A DNA stretch of 64,000 bases from assembly GCA_029931535.1 (NCBI GenBank), contig JAQPZY010001581.1, positions 2,510,001 through 2,574,000 on the forward strand, read 5' to 3'. Source of the stretch: Margaritifera margaritifera (Eukaryota > Mollusca > Bivalvia > Unionida > Margaritiferidae). A model generated the notes under the pieces. It saw only the letters and a list, made by a program, of their open reading frames with translations. It had not been told where the DNA came from and searched no databases. Positions within the stretch are counted from its first letter, which is position 1, and each line of letters opens with the position of its first letter. Both the position numbers and the translations under genes were made by a program. Positions 30,809 to 42,865 of this stretch are shown one piece after another.

Positions 30809-33800
30809 ATATATGAATATGTGTATATATTGATATAGGTGTAGATAATTAATGAACCATGTGGATTTGAGTGAGAATCATAACAACTATATTTGTATTC
30901 AAAAATCCCTTTAAGCCTCATTAAGTATACAGTATTACACATTTATTTGGCACTAATTGCATATTGCATGTATAATGAATATATGGGGGGTTCATATGTA
31001 TGAGTATCCAAGTGGGGGAGAAAAAGGAAAGAAAGTGAATATATTGTTGTATATGCATGCTGCTATGTATATGTATGCATATGTGTATATTAGTTTTTTC
31101 AGCTAATTGTGTCACTCTCTTTAAATAAAGTAATTATTATTTATTATTATTATTAACTGAAGTTGTTCAGATTTATTTTTTATTTCTGTGAATTTGGCTG
31201 ATACAGTAGAGGTCTTCTTTTGTCTTTTTTTTACAAGGACTGACAGCCTTGGTGCAAGGGAAAGATGGAATGGGTTGTCCTAAAGCAGTTTTCAGTAATG
31301 TTATGTGATCATCTTAGGCATGCATCAGCCAACATGAAAACTGCAAAATAATTATATTAAAAAATAAAAACAGCAAATCTAGTTTGGAGGATAATTTACT
31401 TTACTGATGCTAGTACAATATAATCTTCAGAGTAATATCGTTCTTACCTGCACCCTCTTTAGCAATTGCAATCGATGTTGTTGAGGCATGCCAAACATTG
31501 CAAAACACCTTCTGCAAATCATTATTAAATTCCATTCAATCAAAGTATTCTAACCATTTGCTTTGAAAATCCTTGATTTTAGAATGTTTATGAGATTGTT
31601 TAGAATTTGCAATATGTCTAAATGTCATTTTTTAGCCACATTTTGAGAGGAGAATGTGGAGAATTCACCTTTGGGTTCAACCATTTAATCTTCAGGGGCA
31701 GATGAAAGAATACAAAATATCCAGATTCAAAAGAAAATCCCAGCCCCACCCCCATACACAACTCAAAAGAAAATCCCAGCCCCACCCCCATACACAACTG
31801 CAGATACTGATACAGTTGTTCAAACTATGTTGAGCCATGATTTTTTACACTGATTGACAGAACAATATATTTACAAATATATACTAACCAGACTCTATCT
31901 ACTCTAATTCAGAAATTTTAAAGAGGATAAAAGCACTTCATTGTTCAAACTTTGGGCATTTCATGAACCACTTGTCAACATCAAGAATATCTGACAGCAT
32001 TAGTGGTCAATCTCGGGTAATCATACTGGTACATGGCCATTTACATTACCAACAGGGGACTGCTGAATAAGTAGTTAATTGCATGAACAGCTATATAGAC
32101 GAGTGTTAATCCTTTTATAACACCATGCTAATTGGGAAGAAAGCAAGTTTTATGTTTGGCTACATATTTATAAGAATGTCCTTCTGTGTTCATTTGGGCA
32201 TACAGACGAATTTGTTGAAGTCACTAGGATGTCCACACTCACATTGAGGCATCCAGTGGGGAAATTCAGGCATATAGTATGCCGAGATGTCCATTGGTGG
32301 AATTCCTTTGTATTTAGTGAAACTCTGCAATAACATACTTCATTATAACATGAATTTGGATATAGCATGGTCATACATGTACCCTGGCTCCCAAAAATTA
32401 TACAGTAATTTCACCAATTTCTTGAAGTACTACAAAGCATTAGTGCCCAAAATAAACAAAAGTTTAATTTAATAATTTGACAAGATATGTTGTAGTCTTG
32501 AAAAATATCTTATCACTGCTTCTTGCATATGTTTTAAAGACATTATTTCTTAAAAAAGCTGTATTGAATTATTATTGAACCATCAAAATAAAAAAGCCAT
32601 TAAGTCTTTGTGTTTGTCTTCAATGCATTCTGTGTTCAATCGTTGCTCAATCTGGAGTAAACAATAACCAGCAGATGTTTGCTCAGTCATCTGGCATGCA
32701 CAACCAAGCACCGAACAATCCATGGTTTATCACTCAAAGTTATAAATCAATTAATTTACCTACCTATTTAAGGGAAAACAGACTTCCAATGCCTGCACAA
32801 TCAACCATAATACACACCTGTGCACCAAATAATGCCATTCTTGAAGTTTATCACCCGAATTGCCACCTGAGCAGTTTTGGACATTGCTACATACATGTAC
32901 TCCAAGTCCATCATCTTACCACAGTTAACTCCATAACCCCACATTATGTCTTTCATGTTGGTTTTGAAGTCATCATATGGTTATACCCATATGCTTAAAA
33001 TCTGACTCAGTCCTTTTTATTCTCTAGTCAGAAATGCAGACATCAGCTTGAAATCATGTGTCATTGTCATGCTAAAGTTACATTACTGTTCAATCGGCTG
33101 GAACAGAACCATTTAAATTGTAGCGGTTTAAGGATTAATATACTACTTCCTGTTTTTGCTCTGCAGTAGTGCAAAATTATAGCTATCAGCATAACTTTCA
33201 GTGAATATAGGGCTTATTTTATTTATAGTTTCCTCAGTCTTTTAGAAAATGACTTAACTTTTTTTTTTCTTTGATCAATCACAATTTTCCATGTTCAATA
33301 TTTATTATGTTACTGCGGAAACAAAGTGTAGCATAAGTAGTGTATATTAGTCAATGGAGTTAGACCATGGGGTAATAGTATAAGAAGTATAAAAAATTTA
33401 GAATGCTGGACCATACAGTACTTTGACTAGGAGACTTTACATAAGTGCGGAACCAGGTGGATATGTCATCTCTAGATAACTCTTGCTCCTTGAAGAAGGT
33501 AGGAATATTGCCAGTGAAAGGGCTCCCATGAAATGTTGTTACTTGGAGAAAAAAATATCCTTGCAAATATTGACTGAAAGTCTTCTGTGATCTCCCAGAT
33601 GGATAAATAAATAAGTTTGCAAATGTAACTTATTTGTATTTTTGTGACAGTAGGTACTGTAGGTAGATAGATAGAAAGGTTGGTCAGTAGATCTTTGGTC
33701 ATAGGGATTTTCCTTTGCTAGTGTTGGGGCCAAATGCTATATGTATATCCCAAAATGGTATATATTAAATTCCCAGTTTGACCCCAAAAATTCCTGATTC

Positions 33801-34334
33801 AGAGGAGCAGAAAGGGCTCAGTAAATTCCATTTATGATGAAATTGGATATAATTAAATATTGGATATTATGAAGCACATCACAAGGTACATGTTCCTTCT
33901 GGTCTTTTATATCACACATTTTCTTTAGTTATAATGATATTCAGATATAAAGAAGTGGGGTCCCTTGGGCTTAATATCAAGTGTTAACTGTATTTAAACA
34001 ACACTAATTTTGAAGTATCACAAATTAAGTTAAATTATAATCAAAATTATTGCATAGAAGACATGGGTAGATCTTATTTTCTTTTTTTTAATAAAAAAAA
34101 CCCCTCTAGTTCCTTTTGATTTCATTCAAATTTCCAAATACCATGGGTCCAGATCTCATCTGACAGTAGAAAAATCCATGGGTAGTTAGATATCTAGTTA
34201 GGTAGTTGGGTAGGTATATGTGGATGTAAAGATAAATCAGTCGATAGATATGTAGGTACATATACATGTAGATAGGTACAGAGAAACAATATTTGATGCA
34301 GTATTTTCTCATTCTTTTTAATGTTTAATTGTAG
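30809..34334. other. NPHP1 intron, mostly unrecognised
   Basis: AT-rich. Includes a perfect 35 bp tandem pair at 31728-31797 (CAAAAGAAAATCCCAGCCCC...). TATGTAGGTACATATACATG-type simple sequence occurs at 34190-34280. No coding signal. Confidence 0.4.
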
Positions 34335-34395
34335 ATGCTTTGAACTAAAAGCAGAGCTTGCGGGACATTTAACTTTACTGGAAGGACTTGCTGAG
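34335..34395 (+). CDS. NPHP1: NPHP1 exon (coiled-coil region)
   Basis: Acceptor TTAATTGTAG before 34335, donor GAG/GTATGT after 34395; 61 nt, entering after two codon bases and leaving in phase 0. It encodes (x)CFELKAELAGHLTLLEGLAE, a helical segment comparable to the second half of the nephrocystin-1 coiled coil. Its phase joins exactly to the next exon. Confidence 0.7.
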
Positions 34396-35178
34396 GTATG
34401 TTAGATTGCATGATATCAATAATTTGATGATTTTATTTAGCATTTTTCAGAATAATTCACTTATTGCTTTCTTCATGACCCAACACTTTCATTTTTTTTT
34501 ATTGAAAATAAAGTTCATGTACTTAACTAACAATGCAAAAACATTTACACTGAACACAAAGCTGATCCATCATGTACCTAGTTGAACTTTATATCTTGGT
34601 GAGTTGTTGTTTTAAGTTCTTTTTCTTTTGGTATCATGATAACGGTACTTTGGGCTTGTGTATATTTATGTGTATGAGCTGGCATAACTTTACTTTTAAT
34701 GAAATAAGAGTAAACCTTTAGGATTTTAGACCTCTAAATAGACTCAGGAATATACAGTGAATCCATTTATTTTCATGGTTTTTTTAATGATTACAAGTTT
34801 GTTGGTACTTAAATTCATGGAGTGGGGGCAAAAAGGTCCAGTTGTCTTCATAGAAAAATATTTGTTCATTTGGGTCTTTGAATTTGTGGTTTGGAGCAAC
34901 AACAAAATCTGCAAAAACCATTACATCATGCAAAATAGTAAATTCACAGTATTGTATTTTGTTTTTTGTCTAGTCTGCCTTGTTGTTGTGCCAGCTTGAC
35001 AGAATCAACATTGTGATTACTTTGGCATCCATGTGCATGATAGTGCATCTGCCTTTCCATCCTTCCCCTTGATTAAGGTCATTGTTAAAGTTTTTAGATT
35101 ATGATCAGTGTAAAAGTGTTTTACTTTCTAGCTAAATAAAAATTGGTCTTGACTAAAAGGGAGTCTCTTGTTTTGCAG
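34396..35178 (+). other. NPHP1 intron
   Basis: 783 bp; 34757-34990 holds a fragment of a dispersed repeat (TTCATGG...ATTCATGGAGTGGGGG). No gene. Confidence 0.5.
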
Positions 35179-35253
35179 GATCAGGAGAAAACTAAAGTGA
35201 GGAACTATGAAAACAAAAAGAAGCAGGAACTAAGCAGATCAAATGTTTGGCTG
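35179..35253 (+). CDS. NPHP1: NPHP1 exon (coiled-coil region)
   Basis: Acceptor TTGTTTTGCAG, donor CTG/GTAAGT; 75 nt, phase 0 to 0, encoding DQEKTKVRNYENKKKQELSR and SNVWL. The pattern Y-x2-K/R-K-x2-EL followed by L-x-QLQ in the next exon parallels the end of the nephrocystin-1 coiled coil. Strong splice sites. Confidence 0.8.
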
Positions 35254-35652
35254 GTAAGTAGGGGCAGGGACTGTCATAGGTGTGACATGGGCACAAAAGT
35301 TGGTTGTGACACTTTTCAACTTCATAGTGGTCCAAAAGTTGATCTATTTCTTCATTACCATATGCAGTGGGGTCAGGTTCGCAGCTGATACTACTCATGC
35401 CGAGCACGAAGAAGGCATCCATAAGAGTCTTCTGTGGAAACCTTTGCCTTATGTTGGATACCAGCTGATTGAGGAAGCGACTTTTAATAAGAGTCAGGTT
35501 CCTGCCCTTGTTTCTTAGTACATGTTTCAGAAACTTGTACTTCCCCTCCTGATTCAGAGTTACATGCTCCTCAAATTGCTCAATGTGTGTTGGAAAATGC
35601 TGGCTGCCATCTCTATGACTCTAGGGCAATGATGCAGCTATCAATGGATGCC

Positions 35653-36986
35653 TTAGCTTTTGCTACATCCAATTCTCTGGACTGAAAGGTGAGGCACATC
35701 CATCAAGAGGTATGTCAGATAGATGAATTCTGTTGTGGCCATAGTCTTCAGAAGACCTTTGGACTTTGGGTCTTTGGCTGCCACTCTCTGGTGTAAATAT
35801 GTAATGAGAGGATCCAGAGTTCTGTATACAGCATCTACTGCTTCAAACACAGAAAACCAATGTACAGAGTGTATCTCTTTGTACTTAAGAACTGGATGAT
35901 GTAGAATATCCTGAACTGTGTGTAGTTCTTTTTCCTGTCTTCCAGATGTATCAAAGTAATAGAACAATGTTGTTAACCAATGTTGATAATCTCTGATTTG
36001 TTGAACCTTGTCAGCGGCCTGGCTGGTACAGAGAGCCAAGCGATGGGCCATACAGTGGACATGGATAAGATGAGGTTGCTTCCTCAAACAACAAGACATT
36101 CACACCTTTGTCATTTCCTGTCATAACAGATGCTCCATCTGAGCCAAAGCCCATTAATTTATTTATAGGAATGTTCCTATTTTCTAATTTCTGAATGATA
36201 ACACTACTGAGACCTACACCTGTTCCGTCGTTGTATTCAGTATTTCGCAAAAACACAGTTTCAGGAACTGACGTGTTTGGATTGATGATTCGAGCATTTA
36301 ATATCATTCTCTTTTTGTTTGCTCTATCAGTGCTTTCATCAGCCAGTACTGATATATATATATATATATATATGGGGACTGTGCTATTTTGTCATTGACA
36401 TCTTGATCACACACAGTACTAATTGCCTCAAGAAGTTCATTAGCTGTGTAATAGCTATCATAATTTACACGTTCAGAGATGTTCAGAATTACAATATGTA
36501 CCCCAAGTGTTTTCAGTAAGCCCATCAGACTTTCATACTTAGAGAGTGGCAGATTTTCTCCAGCTAACCACATGACCACCCTTATTGCCTGTATCACAGA
36601 CCCAATTTCTTCATTGTAAACAGTTTTCATAGCCAGTTCAAAATCAACTTTTAACGTGTCTGACAACAAAGCACCTGTATGGTCATCAATTATTTCATGT
36701 CGGCATAAAGAGCTCGTCTTCATGACGGAGCAACCCATGGTGAATGCATTGGTCTTTCCTTTCTCTATACATATCTTGCAAAACATTTTGCCATCCTTTT
36801 CCATCAACCATGGCCATATCTTAAGCCATTTTGGCTGAAATTTACGTCTAGATTGTTCCGTCTACTTTCAGTTTCACTAGTGTATGTTTTGGGATTCTCA
36901 GATACCCTACTTGTTAAAAAATTGGCAAGTGTTTTTTGATTCACATCAGCCTTAAGTTGTTTTTTTGGAGGCATGCTTGTTAACAT
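35653..36986 (-). pseudogene. ZNF862-like/hAT transposase remnant 2 (minus strand)
   Basis: Reads from 36986 downward: MPPKKQ..., then VNQKTLANFLTSR (a PCNA-box-like motif), a frame change at about 36806, a zinc finger (MFCKICIEKGKTNAF...RHEIIDDH), then a helical domain. After a TA microsatellite (36352-36373) and another frame change it continues with GTGVGLSSVIIQKLENRNIP, LMGFGSDGASVMTGNDKGVN (a conserved hAT-core Asp motif) and HCMAHRLALCTSQAADKVQQ. The C-terminal dimerisation domain is not seen. At least three breaks. Confidence 0.8.
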
Positions 36987-38010
36987 TGAGACTCATCTAC
37001 TGTATAGCAGATATCGATGATAACATCATGTAAATGTGTTATGCGTATCACATGATATGCAAAAGTAAAAGTGTAGGACAAAGAATGGCCTCGTCTACGA
37101 TCAAAACAATGATAGCCTCATCTACCATCAAAACAATGATACATATAGCTATGTACAGCACGGTATATATATAGTAACTGGGAAACAGTTCAAATAAATT
37201 TCTGACGAAAAATTAAGGAACAATATTTTGGACATGTACATGGCAACATTTAGGTCAATTTATTTCTGATATGTTGTTGTTGTGATGATTAGCCTTGGGT
37301 CACTGGTCAAACACTGCATATCCCTTAGGATGTTGACAGAGGTAAATGGAGGAGGCATAATGAACTCCGGAAGAAATTGGAACTATTTTGTCAAGTTTAA
37401 AAAAGTTTTGTTGATGGGCTTGTTTTCTTTGGAAACATGATATACTTCACACAAAGTGTATTGACCATTTTCCACTCAAACCTGTTTAGTATCTGTTGAA
37501 GTACACCCACTACACAGTGACATCTGAAGGAGTTACAGATGTAGCCAGGTCTGAGCTACACTCTGCTGTAGGGTAACAGGCTTAATTGATTTATGACCCA
37601 TGGTGTTACCACTTGCAGTAAGTCTTTTTAGCTAGCCAGATAGAATCCACTCTTGAAGCGGAGTTGAGGGAAAGTTACATCAGGTGAGAAGCACAGCTAG
37701 AGACAAGAGATTTCACAGCATAGTTCACTGAATTACACTGAACAGCACCCTCCACCAGCATGATTTAAATATGGTCAAAATGCTTTGTGCATACTGTATC
37801 TGCAGATGAAAATAAGAATTTTATGACCCGAGCTAGCTCAAGTAGTTCATAAGTCATGCTTCATGCACATTGATCCATGTAAAGTCTGTGGATATGACAT
37901 GCATAGTAATTACGCACGAAAGTTCTGACATGAAAATGTGCACGATTGTATGATGAGATGATTGTTATCATGATCAATGCAAGGAATAATTTTTATTTGT
38001 ATTTTATTAG
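36987..38010 (+). other. NPHP1 intron
   Basis: No gene; a 30 bp near-duplicate occurs at about 37085-37145. Confidence 0.4.
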
Positions 38011-38072
38011 ACTCAGCTGCAGGGTACAATGTCCAAGCTTTTACCTGATGACCAAGGCGAGACATACCTGAA
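38011..38072 (+). CDS. NPHP1: NPHP1 exon (end of coiled coil)
   Basis: Acceptor TATTTTATTAG, donor AA/GTAAGTG; 62 nt, phase 0 in, two bases out, encoding TQLQGTMSKLLPDDQGETYL. TQLQ corresponds to the last turns of the nephrocystin-1 coiled coil. The two leftover bases complete a Lys codon with the first base of the exon at 41774. Confidence 0.8.
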
Positions 38073-39260
38073 GTAAGTGTTGTAACTTTTTTATTACAAA
38101 AATCAAATGTCATGCAAGCCAAAACATAATGGTTAAAGTGTTTTCATCTCATGTTTTATCTTTACAGTAACAATTACAGTTGATGTTTTTAGAAAGGTTG
38201 TGTAATCTGTTGGCATGTACAATATGCTATAGTACAAACTTGGTACAATTACCAGGCTAATTTTCTTACTAGTATTAGGGTCCTGATGTAGGCAGAACAA
38301 TGAGGTAAACTGCTTTAATTGTAACAGTTAGTAAAAATCCTTGCTTCTGAGACCTCTAGATTCTTGTTCTGACCCCAGTTTCACTAATTTTCTAGAAATT
38401 CAACCTCAAATAGAGATTTTGTTTCATTAAAGTGAAACCCTGCTATAGCATGAAGGACAGAGTCCACATAGTTCCGTTGTGCTATGTAACATATCATGCA
38501 ATAGCCAAACAAGTCAGCTAACTGAAGAAAATGATTCATGTGTATCTCTTAGGTTCTAGAAAAAAGGCGAGGGTATAGGAGTGGACACAAAACTACGTGC
38601 TTCAGTGGCATAGTTACCATCTTAAATCAGTGTATATGAAATGAGAAATAGTGAAACAGAGTGATTGCATAATTAATATTTTAGTTTATTCAGAAAACCA
38701 TGCATTGGTACATACATGTACATGTTTATAGTATGAATAGTTAAAGCATCAATACATGTACTCATCAACTGATCTCGATGCATCTGTAAGAGTGAATCCA
38801 TAATAATTCTATCAAAAATATGCACACAGAAGTATAATATTTAGTCATTTTGTCATAGATCATTATGTGTCTGAATTCAATGCGGATGAAGAACATTACG
38901 GTTCAGTATGTATGCATGTGTACATCCCACGATCATTAAGTGGTGTCTGTATAAATTTCATACTGCTAGAATTTTTTCTGTTACAAATCAGAATACTTTT
39001 AAAATTCTTGGTTGTTGAAAAAACTGTTTGAGGAAGCTGACTTTTATCTTCCCATCCCTACTAACCAGGCTATCTGTGGGTGGGTGGGAATGGCAGCAAT
39101 GCCTTTGGCTCCATCGTCATATTTCTCAGGTGAAATCAAACTGCCATTTTGAATTTATCTTGAAACCAGTTTTCAAAGAAAGCAGCCATCATCTTTGCAT
39201 TTTGCACTGCATCATATGAAAATGGTAGGGACTTTGTATTTCTATGATGAAAGCACCTCA
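38073..39260 (+). other. NPHP1 intron
   Basis: No recognised element. Confidence 0.4.
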
Positions 39261-39970
39261 GTGACTTGATATTTCTGATACAAAGTCATTTAAGTTTGTG
39301 ACTTCCTGTTTTATTCACACAAATTAGTAAAGTCACCCTTTTCTTCATTTTCTTAAACCCATCATGTTTATGTTCATTTTCACAGCCAGGGTTGTATCAG
39401 GCATCATTTTGGTAACAAAATCTGGTTTCCTCACAATTATAAATCTGCTTCTGGGAATATCCACCTTCTTCTATTAATTCCCTCAATTCATCCAATTGAT
39501 ACCATAGTAACTTCAGAATCTGAAGAGCGGATTTCTCCTGAAACACTCACTTGTCTAATCCAATGTTCCTTCTTAAAATGGTGTAGCTGTCAGCTAGCTT
39601 TGAAATGTAAGTCATTGTGAACAAAGCTAGCTTTGAAATTTCAATCTGGCCCATGTAAGTCATTGTGAACTTTTTTTCCACTTGTGCCTTTACAATAGGT
39701 CCCGATATAGGTACTCCTTCAATCCTAATATGAACAAATCACTGATACAGGGCTGCATCATGTTGTGTGTTTGTCACAAGTCTGGCTTTCTTTCTCTTCA
39801 GTCTCTCACTTTTGTGCGTATCCATCACCATCTCTCTTAATTTGACTTCTTCCCTCTTCCATCTTCAGATGGTCGACTTTTGGTCACCTAAATCTTGAGC
39901 TAATTGCATTTGTTTAACACTGAGCGTAATCCTGCGCAGGGTTTCAAACTTCTCTTTAAAACTGTAAAAG
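39261..39970 (-). pseudogene. Pogo/Tigger-type transposase remnant (minus strand)
   Basis: The reverse strand reads, in broken frames: FKEKFETLRRITLSVKQMQL and AQDLGDQKSTI (psq-type helix-turn-helix start), KSERLKRKKARLV, then ELIEEGGYSQKQIYNCEETR (the 'QIyNaDETg' DDE block, with D to E) and KKRVTLLICVNKTGSHKLK. Order and motifs match Tigger/jerky-like transposases. The second and third catalytic Asp are not present. A local duplication of GTAAGTCATTGTGAAC lies within it. Confidence 0.7.
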
Positions 39971-41095
39971 CATTACATTTTTGTGTTCTGTTATCCACTG
40001 TAAATACTTACTAATTACCAATTTGATACCTATTTGTTTGAACAAATACAACAAGAATAGTTTTTTAATGAACAATGGGGTCATATTTATAGGAAAATGA
40101 CAATATTATTCACTGGTCAGATGATTGCGTGGCGATTGTCTGACAACACCACCAAACCACGTGCGCATGATGGCGGCATTAGTTTTTTTTATGTTTTTAT
40201 AAATCATTGCCCCATAATTTGAACAACCTTTAGCTTTGAGCTTGACTTTGATGATTAGTAATTACTTAAATTAATTGATTTATAAATTTAGGTGAGAATC
40301 TTTTTTTCAATCACCACATTGTTTGGTTCTGGGTTGTGTATGCAAGATGAATGACCAAACACCTGTCGGCTATTGTTTGAGCAATGATTGAATACAGAAC
40401 AGAATGCACTGAAGACAAAAACAAAGAAGAGTTAATGGCATTTATGTTCATGGTTCAATAATAATAACATTTACACTTACCAGCTTTTTAAAGAGCTGAC
40501 ATCTTTTAAAATTAAACTAAGATCAAAGTCATGACGACCGATGTAATTTAAAAATCTTATTAAGACATTTATAACTGTTTTAAATTACTACAGTATTATT
40601 ACAGATTCCATAAAATCAAGATTGTATTGGTTAAACACACCTGATGAATTTTAAGAGCAGTGCAAACACAGAAAAGCTCACCTGATTAGACCCAGCTTTC
40701 ATGAAACTTCTCAGCCTTGAGTACTTACTCAGCTCATTTTTAACAGCCATGATTTGGAAATTACAAGAAACTACTGCAAATAGCCTAGTTTTAAAACAAT
40801 TGTCCATGAATATGCTGGTCATAATATTTTATGGAGATAGAACATTTTTAGTTGATTAGGCAAGTGCGTACACAAATTTAGATGTATTGTGAAAGTGGGA
40901 CCTGGCTTAGACAGGCTACATATGTTTGATCGATGTAGGGAAATCATTTTGAGAATACCCCTCAAATAGTTCTCCTATGGAGTTCTCCATTTTCTTTGAC
41001 TGTCACTAATTATGCGGATACAACAATGGCACCTTCCATAGGAATGAATGGGTGCATATTTCAGAAAAATAAATATCTTTTAAGTAATTTTTTTA
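39971..41095 (+). other. NPHP1 intron
   Basis: No recognised gene or element. Confidence 0.35.
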
Positions 41096-41099
41096 AAGT

Positions 41100-41265
41100 G
41101 ATAGCTTGGTTGGTAGAGTGTCTGAATCATAATCCAAAGGTTGCAGGTTAAGTACCCACTCAGGCCAGCCCAGCTTGGCTGTCTCTTTGTCATGGGGAAA
41201 GGCACTTAGCTCCCATTTCCTCATCATGTTATAGCCAATAATGTGTAAAAAGTGCAAATAAAACA
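41100..41265 (+). repeat. tRNA-derived SINE
   Basis: A box TAGCTTGGTTGGTAGAGTGT (41102 on) and B box GGTTAAGTACC (about 41147) at tRNA spacing, followed by a non-tRNA tail with GGGGAAAGGCACTTAGCTCC. The stems are too damaged for a functional tRNA. Confidence 0.65.
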
Positions 41266-41773
41266 AACCCAAACAATTAGTCATTATTTTCACTACTTTC
41301 CTAACTAGAGTCAGTGATGATGGTCATCTTGTTGATCTATTTAGATCATGTGTGTGTAAAGAATTAGTTATTGGAAATGAAAGCTCCTTTACATGCTAAA
41401 TTGTTGCCAGATCAATACAGGAATCCTCCAGAGTTCTCCTCTTTTCTCTGACTCTTTTGTACAATTTGCAATTTCCCCCCCCCCCCCTTTTATGAGGAAA
41501 ACCACTTAAACATTACATTTGATATCTAAATTTACCTTAAATTATGAGAAACTGCATCTCAAAGCATACTACTAGTTCACACATATCTTTACAAATCTAG
41601 TTGCTTCAATTAAGTCATCAGCATGTATATACTTATTTTCATCATTTGTATCATTTAGATTGTCACTATATGTAATAATATACATTAAAAAAAATTCTAT
41701 TTGAATCCAGTTTAATGGTTTTTTTTAATTTTCAAAAGACCTGTTACTTTTGGCATTGTGTGCATCTTTACAG

Positions 41774-41928
41774 AGAACTAGAGAAGGGTGCTAAAGGAGC
41801 AGTAGGGGAAGATGAGGAGGAGGAAGAAGAGGAAGTTGAAGAGGAAGAGGTGGAAGAAGAAGAGGAGGATGAGGAAGAAGAAGAGGAAGATGAAGAAGAA
41901 GAAGAAGGGGAGGAAACTGAAGAGAAAG
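41774..41928 (+). CDS. NPHP1: NPHP1 exon (first Glu-rich linker)
   Basis: Acceptor CATCTTTACAG, donor AAAG/GTATGT; 155 nt. After ELEKGAKGAVGED it encodes about 35 almost uninterrupted Glu/Asp residues broken by single Val, then GEETEEKG. Nephrocystin-1 has an acidic region directly before its SH3 domain. The GAA/GAG run is a purine microsatellite, so its length probably varies between individuals. The opposite strand reads as poly-Ser, which is an artefact. Confidence 0.8.
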
Positions 41929-42865
41929 GTATGTCAGACTCATTGCGTATCACTTACATTTTAAAGAATTTTGTAGAACAACTATACAAGGGTTTTTTGT
42001 AACACTATCATTTTCAAACAGGGTTGTGATGTGTGTTATATGACTTTAAAAACTTAAACACAAAATCTTATCAAATGTCAGAGGTAATGGTCAAAGAATC
42101 AAGGGACCAAAAGTTAGAAATAAAAGTCAAAGATAAAACAGTCTGAGCACAGATTGTATTAAACATTTTAGGAGATTTTTATTATTAATATTTATTTTAT
42201 TCTGCATAATGAAATTTAATCTTAACTCATGACCTCTAAGATGGACAACAGTTCAAGGGAGATAATTATGCTTAATTGCTTATCATCAGATGTTTTACAC
42301 AAGTCAGCATGTTAAAATGTAAGATCCCTAGATATTGGTGGATCAGGTAATGGTCAAAGAAGTAAAGATACCAAAGGTTAAAAGTAACAGTTAAAGAAGT
42401 AAAGGTACCAAAGGTTATTAGTAACGGTCAAAGAGAAAATAGTTGATGTGAACACAAATGATATTTAAACTTTCAGTAAAATTGTACTCTACTTGATGAA
42501 ATTTGCTCTTAAGAAGGGTACATGTAGGATACAAAAATATTGTGATGTTTAACTTAATCACTTATAGTCCTCAATATCATACATACCCATAATTGGTAGA
42601 CATACAAGGTATAGATTCAAAAACTGGTTTTGTAGACCAAATGATGATGCAGACTTGGTTTTGTTCATAAAAGGATTTGATTTTGAAACTCAATGTCTTA
42701 GGATAGAGACATACATTTTCAGTATAGTAACTTGATTGGGATTGCTGTATCACAGGTCTTATGGCTCGTTAACATCGGCGAGATTTGGATCAGGCTAGGC
42801 ACAAAAGGTCATTGATCTGGAACATGATGTGATACAACAAACTGTATCAAACTTTAAGTGAAGCC
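41929..42865 (+). other. NPHP1 intron
   Basis: Contains a short local repeat (GGTCAAAGAAGTAAAG-type words near 42090-42440). No gene. Confidence 0.4.

Noticed and set aside
40165..40180. Second YY1 site (GATGGCGGCATTAG) as a promoter
   Set aside because: It lies inside an intron with no gene start nearby.
41100..41175. tRNA-Met gene (CAT in the anticodon place)
   Set aside because: Stems damaged and B box degenerate; a SINE is the better reading.
41768..41953. Poly-Ser protein on the minus strand, also 47158-47395
   Set aside because: Antisense of the Glu-rich NPHP1 exons.
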